This document shows positions 33,913-42,030 of a DNA stretch of 64,000 nucleotides, in pieces; the stretch's first letter is position 1; every line of letters starts with the position of its first letter. The translations under genes were made by a program, and so were the position numbers. Origin of the DNA: Radiobacillus deserti (lineage in GTDB: Bacteria; Bacillota; Bacilli; Bacillales; Amphibacillaceae); the NCBI RefSeq assembly GCF_007301515.1, contig NZ_CP041666.1, positions 1,984,001 through 2,048,000 on the forward strand. The letters run 5' to 3'. The notes beneath the pieces were generated by a model, which was not told where the DNA came from, searched no databases, and saw only the letters and a program-made list of their open reading frames with translations.

Positions 33913-33916
33913 ATAA

Positions 33917-33993
33917 TGGTAGCGGCGGAGGGAATCGAACCCACGACCTCACGGGTATGAACCGTACGCTCTAGCCAGCTGAGCTACGCCGCC
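33917..33993 (-). tRNA. tRNA-Met (CAT), elongator
   Basis: A 77-nt tRNA with encoded CCA, acceptor GGCGGCG / CGCCGCT, anticodon loop TTCATAC. The paired first acceptor base and D-arm match the elongator rather than the initiator form. Confidence 0.93.
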
Positions 33994-33994
33994 A

Positions 33995-34069
33995 TGGCTC
34001 CACAGGTAGGATTCGAACCTACGACCGATCGGTTAACAGCCGATTGCTCTACCACTGAGCTACTGTGGA
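33995..34069 (-). tRNA. tRNA-Asn (GTT)
   Basis: A 75-nt tRNA with encoded CCA, acceptor TCCACAG / CTGTGGA, anticodon loop CTGTTAA giving GTT. It is the first gene of the operon Asn-Met-His-Ile2-Ser-Phe. Confidence 0.95.
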
Positions 34070-34134
34070 ATACTATAAAATTAAAGTCACTAGAACGGCT
34101 TGTCCGTCACCGTCATATCTAAGCGACGAATTAT

Positions 34135-34163
34135 AATTTATCATATAAAAAAACAGAAGTCAA
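34135..34163 (-). promoter_or_regulatory. Promoter of the tRNA operon
   Basis: On the minus strand TTGACT and TAAATT with 17 bp between, about 65 bp before tRNA-Asn. Confidence 0.65.
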
Positions 34164-34281
34164 TACCAATTCGTTTTCTTTATTGCTAATTTAATAGGCA
34201 ACAAAAATAATATAGCACGTACATAATCGTCATTCAAGGTATTTTTTACATCTTCTTCATATTATTTGTCGATAAAAGATA

Positions 34282-34307
34282 GTAAGGGGGAATTTCCTCC
34301 CCCTTAC
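34282..34307 (-). terminator. Terminator of the Na+/phosphate cotransporter gene
   Basis: Stem GTAAGGGGGA / TCCCCCTTAC with a 6-nt loop right after the stop codon. The minus-strand T-run is broken (TATCTTTTATC). Confidence 0.75.
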
Positions 34308-34310
34308 GGA

Positions 34311-35942
34311 TTAGTGTTGTTCCCCTAAAACTTCCTCTGCAATGTTTACAGCATGATCTCCGATTCGCTCCAAGTTACTTATAATATCCACGAATACAAT
34401 CCCTGCTGGCCCAGTGCAAAAGCCTTCGTTTAATCGAATGATATGTTTTTTACGATAGACTCTTTCCATTTGATCAATCTGATCTTCTTTTTGTACAACT
34501 GCTTGTGCAGCTTCACGGTCCATACGTCCCAGTGCGCCTATTGCCTGTTTTACGGTAATAAGTGTGAGATCAAACATATCGTTCAAGTCTTGTTGTGCTT
34601 GTTCTGTTAATACAACCTTATTGGAAATTTTATAATCAATTAATTCTACAATGTTTTCAAAGTGATCCCCTATTCGCTCAATATCTCGTACAGAGTCCAT
34701 CAAGGTAGAGTGCTTCTGGCTATCTGCCTCTGATAAGGAAGTACTAGAAAGCTCTACTAAATAATTCGTAATCTCCCGATCTAAGTTGTTTAAGGCTCCC
34801 TCAATTTGTAGGGCCATATCCGCATGCTTCTGAATATGATTGTTTAAATAAAGTCCCGCTTCTTCCAGTCCTTTATATGCATAATCACCCATACGAATGA
34901 CTTCTTCCTTCGCTTGATCTAACGCAACAGCAGGAGACTGATGTAAGAAAATTGGATCCAAATGCTTCGGTTTGTACTCTACCACTACATCTTCACCAGG
35001 AATTAATTTCGTTACTACTACAGCAAGTAATCCAATAAACGGAAATTGAATAATGGTATTCGTTAAGTTAAATCCGCCGTGTGCAAAAGCGATCGTCATT
35101 TCTGGATTTAAGTTCAGTTGATCCTGCAAGAAATGGACAGCTTTCTCATAAACGCCTAAGAAAATCAGAAACACCGTTGTTCCAATCAGGTTAAACAATA
35201 CATGCGTATAGGCAGCACGTTTAGCTGCAATACTCGCTCCGATGGACGCTAAAACAGCGGTAATGGTTGTTCCGATGTTATCCCCAAATAGAACAGGTAA
35301 CGCTGCATCAAGTGTAATGGCCCCTTGATCAAATAGTCCTTGTAAGACACCTATTGTTGCACTAGAGCTCTGTACAATAACGGTGAATAATGTTCCGACA
35401 GCAACCCCTAAAAATGGATTGTCACTCATATTGACTGTTAAGTCATGAAATGCTTGGACTTCTCGTAAAGGCTTCATTCCGGCACTCATTAATTCCAGTC
35501 CGTAAAATAATGCACCAAATCCAAAAATGGATTGTCCAATATTTGTTACTTTTATGTTTCTAAAGAAGAAAATTAAAAATGCACCGACAGCAACAATTGG
35601 GAGCGCATATTCCCCAATATCAATTCCAATAATGAACGCCGTAACAGTCGTTCCAATATTGGCACCCATTATGACACCGATGGCTTGTCTAAGTGTCATA
35701 AAGCCAGCATTTACTAAACCTACCGTTAAAACAGTTGTACCAGAGCTACTTTGGATAAGTATTGTAACGATTATACCTGCAAGTACGCCCATAAACGGGT
35801 TACTTGTAAACTTGTCCAATATATCTCTTAGCCGATCCCCAGCCGACTTTTGGAGACCTTCCCCCATAAATTTAATACCAAGCAAGAAAATCCCTAATCC
35901 ACCAATAAATTCAAAGATGAGTTCTTGTACGTTTAATTCCAA
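34311..35942 (-). CDS. Na+/phosphate cotransporter with C-terminal PhoU-like domain
   Basis: A 543-residue protein. The first 310 residues hold two inverted Na/Pi repeats, each with the signature QSSS (ILIQSSSGTTV near 63 and VIVQSSSATIG near 190), and 8-9 helices. Residues 330-543 are two PhoU-like helical bundles (DIERIGDHFENIV and SNLERIGDHAVNIAEE). Such NptA/YjbB-type carriers move phosphate with sodium, in some species outward. The start is TTG behind AAGGGATG. A Pho-like repeat series lies upstream on the minus strand. Not co-transcribed with pst. Confidence 0.92.
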   Translation of the reverse strand: MELNVQELIFEFIGGLGIFLLGIKFMGEGLQKSAGDRLRDILDKFTSNPFMGVLAGIIVTILIQSSSGTTVLTVGLVNAGFMTLRQAIGVIMGANIGTTVTAFIIGIDIGEYALPIVAVGAFLIFFFRNIKVTNIGQSIFGFGALFYGLELMSAGMKPLREVQAFHDLTVNMSDNPFLGVAVGTLFTVIVQSSSATIGVLQGLFDQGAITLDAALPVLFGDNIGTTITAVLASIGASIAAKRAAYTHVLFNLIGTTVFLIFLGVYEKAVHFLQDQLNLNPEMTIAFAHGGFNLTNTIIQFPFIGLLAVVVTKLIPGEDVVVEYKPKHLDPIFLHQSPAVALDQAKEEVIRMGDYAYKGLEEAGLYLNNHIQKHADMALQIEGALNNLDREITNYLVELSSTSLSEADSQKHSTLMDSVRDIERIGDHFENIVELIDYKISNKVVLTEQAQQDLNDMFDLTLITVKQAIGALGRMDREAAQAVVQKEDQIDQMERVYRKKHIIRLNEGFCTGPAGIVFVDIISNLERIGDHAVNIAEEVLGEQH

Positions 35943-36260
35943 TAGTTAACATCCCTTCATGCTTTCTTTATCTTAGACACTTCTATCATTATTAATTAAT
36001 TATGAAGTTTTTGTAAAGGAAAACCGATGAAATTTACACTAATTTTACAAAACTCGTGATTATTGTCGAAATATTATTATGAATGTCTGTTTTCACTTTC
36101 GTAAGTGCAGACTTCTGTAATCATTTTAGTATTGTTACAGATACTCATTTCTATCCGTAAATCTATAATAAGTTACATTACTAAGATAGTCCCTTATTCG
36201 TTACTTCATCTTTCCTGTTATCCAAAAGTGAGCAAAACCTAAAAAGACGCCTCAAGCTGT
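35943..36260. promoter_or_regulatory. Intergenic region with Pho-like hexamers
   Basis: 318 bp between the Na+/Pi gene and the insertion sequence, without a gene. On the minus strand TTTACA, TTCATA, TTAATA follow in 11-bp steps (36017 down to 35990), and on the plus strand TTTACA-N5-TTTACA (36033-36049). These could bind PhoP but are degenerate. The right end holds one arm of the split nfeD-like terminator (36237-36257). Confidence 0.4.
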
Positions 36261-36311
36261 TGAACTGCACCCCAATTGTTAGACACTCAACAATTGGAGG
36301 TGCAGTTTTTT

Positions 36312-36743
36312 ATGGCTAAATTTACTCAAGAAAATAAATTAAATGCAGTTCAAAGATATTTAGAAGGTAATGAGAGTTATCATTCTATTGGAGAATCACT
36401 GGGGACGTCTTCAAGTGTGATAATGAACTGGGTGGCACAATATAATCTTCATGGTTTAGAGGGATTATTAAAGAAATCCTATGCAAGTTATTCAGAACAG
36501 TTTAAACTAAAAGTGCTTAACTATATGATTGAGCATGGGACGTCACCTAATGAAACAGCCGCGATTTTTAAAATCTCCTCTCCAGGTATGATTAGAAAAT
36601 GGAGGATCCTTTATGAAAAAGGAGGAGTAGACGCCCTTAAACCGAAGAAAAAGGGGCGTACACTCATGAAAAAAAAAATAAGAGAGATACACAAAAACAA
36701 GTACCAACTGATAATTCTATTGAAGCTCTCAAAGCTGAAGTAA
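36312..36743 (+). CDS. IS3-family transposase OrfA, shifted at an A10 run
   Basis: The ATG at 36312 follows GGAGGTGCAG. The product binds the IS ends: two helix-turn-helix units (residues 1-60 and 64-115: SYHSIGESLGTSSSVIMNWV and GTSPNETAAIFKISSPGMIRKW). After the A10 run at 36669-36678 the frame goes on with a non-homologous tail to 36743. The expected leucine-zipper region (IEALKAEVKQLRMENEYLKK) is in the -1 frame, ending at TAG 36835. So either one A was lost or the run is a slip site. An ATG 36 nt earlier (36276) lies in the IS end and has no ribosome site. Confidence 0.85.
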   Translation: MAKFTQENKLNAVQRYLEGNESYHSIGESLGTSSSVIMNWVAQYNLHGLEGLLKKSYASYSEQFKLKVLNYMIEHGTSPNETAAIFKISSPGMIRKWRILYEKGGVDALKPKKKGRTLMKKKIREIHKNKYQLIILLKLSKLK

Positions 36744-36861
36744 AACAGCTACGAATGGAGAATGAGTATCTAAAAAAGTTGAACACCTTAGTTCAAAACA
36801 AGGAAAAATCACCAAACAAGACAAAGCGAAAATAGTCTATGAACTAAGGAATGACTTCTCG

Positions 36862-37674
36862 GTGAAAGCACTTATAACGTTGGCAGATGTACCACGTAGT
36901 ACGTACTACTACTTCGTTAAACAATTAGATCGTCCAGATAAAGATGCAGAACTAAAAATACTTATAAAAGAAATTTATTATGAACACAAAGGACGATATG
37001 GTTATCGTCGTATTCGAGATGAGCTTGTGAACCGTGGGTACAAAGTTAATCATAAAAAAGTTCAACGAATCATGAAGGGATTAGGTTTGAAAAGTATGGT
37101 TCGTATGAAGAAATATCGTTCTTATAAAGGGAAAGTAGGTAAGACAGCACCAAACATATTGGACCGTAACTTCAAGGCAGAAAAGCCAAATGAAAAATGG
37201 GTAACAGATATTACTGAGTTTAAATTATTTGGGGAGAAACTCTACCTATCTCCTATTCTTGATTTATTTAATGGTGAAATTATTACTTACACGATTGGTT
37301 CAAGACCTACATACTCACTTGTTTCAAACATGTTAGAGAAGTCTTTTGAACGATTAACAGATAAAGATAAGTTAATTCTTCACTCAGATCAAGGATGGCA
37401 TTACCAAATGAGGCAGTATCGCCACGCCTTAAAGGAGCAAGGGATAACACAAAGTATGTCACGTAAGGGAAACTGTTATGACAACGCAGTGATAGAGAAT
37501 TTCTTTGGAATTATGAAATCTGAATTTCTATACCTCAATGAATTTGATAGCATTGATCATTTTAAACAAGAACTTGAAGAATACATGAATTACTATAACA
37601 ACAAACGTATTAAGACAAAATTAAAAGGCAAGAGTCCAGTACAATTCCGAACTCTTGCCCAACAAGCTGCTTAA
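36862..37674 (+). CDS. IS3-family transposase OrfB (DDE integrase)
   Basis: The 270 residues from GTG 36862 hold an HTH_21 region (RYGYRRIRDELVNRGYKVNHKKVQRIM) and an rve catalytic core with the three acidic residues: Asp in VTDITEF, Asp in LHSDQGWHY, Glu in NAVIENFFGIMKSE. The open frame goes upstream to about 36802 (GKITKQDKAKIVYEL-like), so normal expression is as an OrfAB fusion by -1 slippage at the A5 run 36804-36808. The catalytic part appears intact. Confidence 0.93.
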   Translation: MKALITLADVPRSTYYYFVKQLDRPDKDAELKILIKEIYYEHKGRYGYRRIRDELVNRGYKVNHKKVQRIMKGLGLKSMVRMKKYRSYKGKVGKTAPNILDRNFKAEKPNEKWVTDITEFKLFGEKLYLSPILDLFNGEIITYTIGSRPTYSLVSNMLEKSFERLTDKDKLILHSDQGWHYQMRQYRHALKEQGITQSMSRKGNCYDNAVIENFFGIMKSEFLYLNEFDSIDHFKQELEEYMNYYNNKRIKTKLKGKSPVQFRTLAQQAA

Positions 37675-37713
37675 TAAAATTATCTGTCTAACTTTTTGGG
37701 GTCACTTCACTGT

Positions 37714-37734
37714 AAGCTTAAGACGTCTTTTTAG
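37714..37734 (-). terminator. Terminator arm of the nfeD-like gene, split by the IS
   Basis: This 21-nt arm is complementary, with two G-U pairs, to 36237-36257 on the other side of the IS. Without the IS the two arms form a 21-bp stem with a loop of about 3-4 nt and a TTTTT segment, just after the stop codon at 37738. Confidence 0.8.
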
Positions 37735-37737
37735 GTT

Positions 37738-38370
37738 CTATTGTATAACCTCTGTTACTAATATTTTCGTACCGTCTACTTGTGTCACTTTTACTAACGT
37801 TCCTTTTTCTATCCACTTCCCATTTGATATGGCACTGTACTCGTTCTCGCCAATCCGAATTGTCCCTACAGGTCTCATATCTGTTACTGTTATTGCTCTC
37901 TGTTCCACTAACGACTCATAACTACTGTTGATAGAGTTATACCCTTCTTCTTTCGTTAAGCGGTCTATAAGCGCTATTTTCGTCCACATATCTCTTCTTT
38001 TATATACTTTCAAGAACAGTAAAGATCCGAATCCCCCAATGAGTACCCCTAAGATTGCATAGAATCCAGCCGCCCAATTTGGAGCGGTTAATCCTACCGA
38101 TATTAGCATAGCTACAGATCCGATCGTCGCCAGAGTTCCATCATTTAAAAGCTTTCCATCGATTATAATCAGGAGGAGCCCTACAAAGTAAATAGTAATC
38201 ATAAGGAAAAAGGTTCCCGTATCTAAATAGGACAAGAAATAAACGGAAATAAAAGCGATACCAACTAAAGCAAAAACACCTTTTCTGTTCACTAAGAGCT
38301 CTCCAAATAAAAATAAAGTACCCAATCCTGTAATAATGAAAGTAATCCAATCGAAGGCTAATAATTCCAT
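37738..38370 (-). CDS. NfeD-like membrane protein
   Basis: A 210-residue protein: four or five helices in the first 125 residues and a C-terminal beta-rich OB-fold domain (about 150-210: GTIRIGENEYSAISNGKWIEKGTLVKVTQVDG), as in the short NfeD family. NfeD proteins usually pair with flotillin-like membrane-microdomain proteins; no flotillin gene is adjacent here. The ATG follows GAGGAGAGG. Its terminator has been split by the insertion sequence. Confidence 0.87.
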   Translation of the reverse strand: MELLAFDWITFIITGLGTLFLFGELLVNRKGVFALVGIAFISVYFLSYLDTGTFFLMITIYFVGLLLIIIDGKLLNDGTLATIGSVAMLISVGLTAPNWAAGFYAILGVLIGGFGSLLFLKVYKRRDMWTKIALIDRLTKEEGYNSINSSYESLVEQRAITVTDMRPVGTIRIGENEYSAISNGKWIEKGTLVKVTQVDGTKILVTEVIQ

Positions 38371-38488
38371 GTAAACCTCTCCTCTATTTTCTATATGGTA
38401 TTATACGGATGAAAGGAACAAGAAGTTTCAAGAAGGATTTTCATTTTTAAAACGGAATATTTACATATAGTCAGGAGGAACATCCCTT

Positions 38489-38854
38489 ATGGAACTTTTA
38501 AAAAAACTTGTCCCTATTGTCCTTATTATATTGTTCCTAATGAGCATTTATAAAGATTTAACGGGGGGTGTATTACTTACCGACAATCAAGCTACAGTAG
38601 CAAATCAGATAAAGGATGAAAAAAATGAAACACCGCCCTCTAAGGACAATTCATCTAAAACGATTAAAGCGGTAGAGAAAAAAGTGAAACCGGGAGATAC
38701 CGTTTTGTCTATTGTGGAAGAGCTAAACAATATTGGGGAAGGGATTTCCATCCAACAAATTCAGGAGGATTTCAAAATTCTAAATCCTGGTGTAGACCCT
38801 AATAATATCCAGATAGAGGCAACCTATTTGTTTCCAATATACAAAGAAGATTAA
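38489..38854 (+). CDS. yqfZ: LysM-like domain membrane protein YqfZ
   Basis: A 121-residue protein with an N-terminal helix (about 6-28), a charged linker, and a C-terminal LysM-like domain (VKPGDTVLSIVEELN ... FKILNPGVDPNNIQIEATYLFPIY). It lies directly before ispG, as yqfZ does in B. subtilis. It should be anchored in the membrane with its domain on the wall side. The ATG follows CAGGAGGAA. Confidence 0.85.
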   Translation: MELLKKLVPIVLIILFLMSIYKDLTGGVLLTDNQATVANQIKDEKNETPPSKDNSSKTIKAVEKKVKPGDTVLSIVEELNNIGEGISIQQIQEDFKILNPGVDPNNIQIEATYLFPIYKED

Positions 38855-39009
38855 TTTTTTAAGGTTTGTTACTTCTCATTTCTATTCAATCCGATTATAA
38901 TGGACAGTGGTACACCATACATTGGTCGTATTCATCTTCGTATAAACGAAGGCCATAGATACTGATTGAAAGCATCCGAAGCATTTTTATCGGAAAAGGA
39001 GCGATTCAT

Positions 39010-40119
39010 GTGGCAATAACACATAGAAAAGATACGCGACCTGTTAAGGTCGGTAACGTTGTTATAGGTGGGAAGAATGAGGTTGTTATTCAATCCATGA
39101 CCACAACAAAAACCCACGATGTCGAGGCTACGGTAGCAGAAATTCTTCGCTTAGAAGAAGCTGGGTGTCAAGTTGTACGTGTAGCTTGTCCAGATGAGCG
39201 TGCAGCAAATGCTATCCCAGAAATCAAAAAGCGAATTAACATTCCTTTAGTAGTAGATATTCACTTTAACTATAAACTTGCCTTAAAAGCAATCGAGGGT
39301 GGTGCGGATAAAATTCGCATTAACCCTGGTAATATCGGAAAAAGAGATAAAGTAGAAGCTGTTGTAAATGCAGCGAAAGAAAAAGGCATCCCAATCCGAA
39401 TTGGAGTTAACGCTGGATCTCTTGAACGACACATCTTGGAGAAGTACGGATACCCAACTGCGGATGGTATGGTAGAAAGCGCGCTTCATCACATCAAAAT
39501 CTTAGAAGACTTAGATTTTCATGACATCATTGTGTCCTTAAAAGCATCGGATGTGAATCTTGCTATAGAAGCTTATGAAAAAGCGGCAGAAGCAATCCCA
39601 TATCCTTTACACCTAGGAATAACTGAATCTGGAACGTTATTCTCCGGTACTGTAAAAAGTGCTGCTGGCTTAGGCGCTATCTTAAGCAAAGGGATTGGCA
39701 ATACTATGCGGATTTCTTTAAGTGCCGATCCTGTTGAAGAAGTTAAAGTAGCCAGAGAGTTGCTTAAATCATTTGGTCTTGCTTCTAACGCTGCGACGCT
39801 TATTTCTTGTCCGACGTGTGGTAGAATTGAAATTGACTTAATTAAAATTGCAAACGAAGTGGAAGAATACATCTCCACCATTAAAGCACCAATAAAAGTT
39901 TCTGTATTAGGATGTGCAGTAAACGGACCTGGCGAAGCTCGCGAAGCGGATATTGGAATTGCTGGTGCCCGAGGAGAAGGCTTACTATTCCGTCACGGTG
40001 AAATTATCCGTAAAGTTCCAGAAGAGACGATGGTAGAGGAACTTAAAGTGGAAATTGATAAAATTGCGGAAGAATATTTTGCAAAACAAAAAGAAGAAGA
40101 AGAGAAACAAAACGCATAA
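39010..40119 (+). CDS. ispG: (E)-4-hydroxy-3-methylbut-2-enyl-diphosphate synthase
   Basis: A 369-residue [4Fe-4S] enzyme of the MEP isoprenoid pathway, which turns MEcPP into HMBPP. It begins with the TIM-barrel part (VVIQSMTTTKTHDV) and ends with the cluster domain: Cys in ISCPTCGR near 264-267 and in LGCAVNGPGE near 299, plus Glu. The start is GTG after AAAGGAGCG. IspH, the next enzyme, is coded 3.4 kb downstream. Confidence 0.96.
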   Translation: MAITHRKDTRPVKVGNVVIGGKNEVVIQSMTTTKTHDVEATVAEILRLEEAGCQVVRVACPDERAANAIPEIKKRINIPLVVDIHFNYKLALKAIEGGADKIRINPGNIGKRDKVEAVVNAAKEKGIPIRIGVNAGSLERHILEKYGYPTADGMVESALHHIKILEDLDFHDIIVSLKASDVNLAIEAYEKAAEAIPYPLHLGITESGTLFSGTVKSAAGLGAILSKGIGNTMRISLSADPVEEVKVARELLKSFGLASNAATLISCPTCGRIEIDLIKIANEVEEYISTIKAPIKVSVLGCAVNGPGEAREADIGIAGARGEGLLFRHGEIIRKVPEETMVEELKVEIDKIAEEYFAKQKEEEEKQNA

Positions 40120-40153
40120 AAAAAGGGAGCGAACATTCCGCTCCCTTTTTTTT
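40118..40153. terminator. Bidirectional terminator between ispG and yqfX
   Basis: Stem GGGAGCG / CGCTCCC with a 7-nt loop between A7 and T8. Confidence 0.92.
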
Positions 40154-40154
40154 A

Positions 40155-40595
40155 TCATATAAATGGGGCTATAAACATCGTAATCACAATGGAAACAGCA
40201 CCGATAATTATCGATGTGTTCCCTAGTGTATCTGCACCTCTACCTTTGGATACAAATCCTAAGATAATCCCGACAGCTGCAAACAAGATCGGCATCGTAA
40301 AAAAGGATAATATAGTTAAAACTAATGCCGTCCAACCAATACCAGTTCGCACCTTAGAGCGCATATTCGTCATTTGCTCATCCGAATGAATTGGTCGGTT
40401 AAAGTCATTTGCAGTCATTTCTTGGGCAAACTCTACGTCCTGTTTATATGGCTCATCTAAAGACCACAGTTCTTCATCTTGAATGATTGGTTGTGATCCT
40501 TGTTGGCCAGCATTTAAAACATTTGGTTCCTCTTCCATTGTTTCAGGGTCTTTCTCCATGTTATCGACTTCATGCTTGCGATTCGATTGTTCCAT
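40155..40595 (-). CDS. yqfX: Membrane protein YqfX
   Basis: A 146-residue protein with a long acidic cytoplasmic N-terminus (about 1-85) and two helices near 88-112 and 122-143 separated by SKGRGADTLGN. Layout and place after ispG match YqfX of B. subtilis. The ATG at 40595 follows GGTGAGGG; a TTG two codons earlier is too near the ribosome site. Function unknown. Confidence 0.8.
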   Translation of the reverse strand: MEQSNRKHEVDNMEKDPETMEEEPNVLNAGQQGSQPIIQDEELWSLDEPYKQDVEFAQEMTANDFNRPIHSDEQMTNMRSKVRTGIGWTALVLTILSFFTMPILFAAVGIILGFVSKGRGADTLGNTSIIIGAVSIVITMFIAPFI

Positions 40596-40755
40596 GATCA
40601 AACCCTCACCTTTCTTTTGTTGAGGTGCCTTTATAGTATGTGAAATTCGCTTATTTATTTACGTGGTATGATTCACTATTTGCGGTTAAACATGGCACAA
40701 ATATCATTCCATCGCATAAGATAAAACAACGATTATAAGATGAGGAGTTTTACTT

Positions 40756-41040
40756 ATGAGTGGAATGATGAAGAAAATGGCGCTAAAGAAATTAAAAACG
40801 CTGAAGCCAGATGAGCTTATTCAATACAGTAAAGAATACAACATTCCTATTTCAGGGCAACAAGCAAACGACATTGTAAGCTATATTAAAAAAACAAAAC
40901 TAGACCCCTTTAAAGAAGCAGATCGAATGAAAATGTTTAAAAAGTTAGCTCAAATCACGGATTTACCTACTGCACAAAAAGGACAGAAATTATTTGTCAA
41001 AATGATTAAAGAGTATGGGGTTGAATCTTGGTTTGAATAA
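40756..41040 (+). CDS. yqfT: DUF2624 family protein YqfT
   Basis: A 94-residue helical, basic protein. The segments LKTLKPDELIQYSKEYNIPI and KMFKKLAQITDLPTAQKGQKLF are those of DUF2624 (YqfT). The ATG follows GATGAGGAG. It converges with nfo. Relative to B. subtilis, the zur-yqfU-yqfW genes that lie near here are missing. Function unknown. Confidence 0.85.
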   Translation: MSGMMKKMALKKLKTLKPDELIQYSKEYNIPISGQQANDIVSYIKKTKLDPFKEADRMKMFKKLAQITDLPTAQKGQKLFVKMIKEYGVESWFE

Positions 41041-41050
41041 AGACTATAAA

Positions 41051-41080
41051 AAACCATGAACGAAAATTCGTTCATGGTTT
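41051..41080. terminator. Bidirectional terminator between yqfT and nfo
   Basis: A perfect 14-bp stem AAACCATGAACGAA / TTCGTTCATGGTTT with a 2-nt centre. Confidence 0.9.
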
Positions 41081-41088
41081 ATTTTACC

Positions 41089-41982
41089 TTATTGCTCCAT
41101 TATCTTTTCTTTTAAATCAGATACAAATCCCTCGCCTTTTAACATTTCGATTTCAAAACGGTAAGGAGGCTTTTTGTTTTTCTTATCTTCCCCAACATAA
41201 GGAGTCTCCAATATTTTAGGAAGCTTCTCAAGCTGTGGGTGGTGCACGACATAACGAAGCGCATCAAAACCAATATGACCAAATCCGATATTTTCATGGC
41301 GGTCTTTTCTTGCACCAGTAGGATTTTTACTATCATTAACGTGAATTACTTTAAGACGATCTAATCCGATAATCCGATCAAATTCTTCAAGGACTCCATC
41401 GAAATCGTTGACGACGTCATATCCTGCATCATGGATGTGACACGTATCCATACAAATAGATAGCTTATCACTATGTTGAACGCCATCGATGATTCGGGCA
41501 ATCTCTTCAAAATTACTACCAATCTCTGAGCCTTTTCCAGCCATCGTTTCCAGAGCAATTTGTGCTTTTTGACCAGAATGAAGCACTTCGTTTAAGCCTT
41601 CTATAATTTTTTCCATTCCTTTGTCTACTCCTTCTCCTACGTGGGCACCAGGGTGTAGTACAATTTGTTTCGCTCCAATTGCTTCTGTTCGTTCAACCTC
41701 ATTTCTAAGGAAATTAACACCTAACTCAAATGTTTCTTTTTTCGTTGTATTTCCAATATTGATAATGTAAGGGGCATGTACCACTATTTCTTCTAAGCCA
41801 TTTTCTTTCATATGTTGAAGTCCTGCTTCAATATTTAATTCTTCAATCGGCTTTCTTCTCGTATTTTGTGGAGCACCTGTATAGATCATAAATACGTTGG
41901 AGCCATAGCTGGCTGCTTCTTTGCTAGAACCTAGAAGCATTTCTTTACCGCTCATCGAAACATGGGAACCAATTTTAACCAT
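41089..41982 (-). CDS. nfo: Endonuclease IV (AP endonuclease)
   Basis: A 297-residue zinc enzyme that cuts DNA at abasic sites in base-excision repair. The Xyl-isomerase-like TIM barrel carries the usual metal ligands: His in VVHAPYI, His in VLHPGAHVG, Glu in ALETMAGKG, Asp-His in CMDTCHIHDAG, His-Asp in KVIHVNDSKN, DRHENIGFGHIG, and Glu in LETPY. The ATG follows GAGGTGTAACG. Upstream cshB is separated by 48 bp. Confidence 0.96.
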   Translation of the reverse strand: MVKIGSHVSMSGKEMLLGSSKEAASYGSNVFMIYTGAPQNTRRKPIEELNIEAGLQHMKENGLEEIVVHAPYIINIGNTTKKETFELGVNFLRNEVERTEAIGAKQIVLHPGAHVGEGVDKGMEKIIEGLNEVLHSGQKAQIALETMAGKGSEIGSNFEEIARIIDGVQHSDKLSICMDTCHIHDAGYDVVNDFDGVLEEFDRIIGLDRLKVIHVNDSKNPTGARKDRHENIGFGHIGFDALRYVVHHPQLEKLPKILETPYVGEDKKNKKPPYRFEIEMLKGEGFVSDLKEKIMEQ

Positions 41983-42030
41983 CGTTACACCTCTCCTCTT
42001 TTTTCTAAACCTATCTTATCATAATTCGAC

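Larger units (their letters stand above)
36261..37709 (+). mobile_element. Insertion sequence, IS3 family, IS150-like group (1449 bp)
   Basis: Ends are imperfect inverted repeats: left TGAACTGCACCCCAATTG..., right the complement of TGTCTAAC...GGGGTCACTTCA; both inner parts end GTTAGACA. A 4-bp direct repeat CTGT flanks it (36257-36260 and 37710-37713). Inside are orfA (two helix-turn-helix domains) and orfB (DDE integrase). The copy looks complete apart from a homopolymer frameshift in orfA. It sits in the loop of the nfeD-like gene's terminator. Confidence 0.93.
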
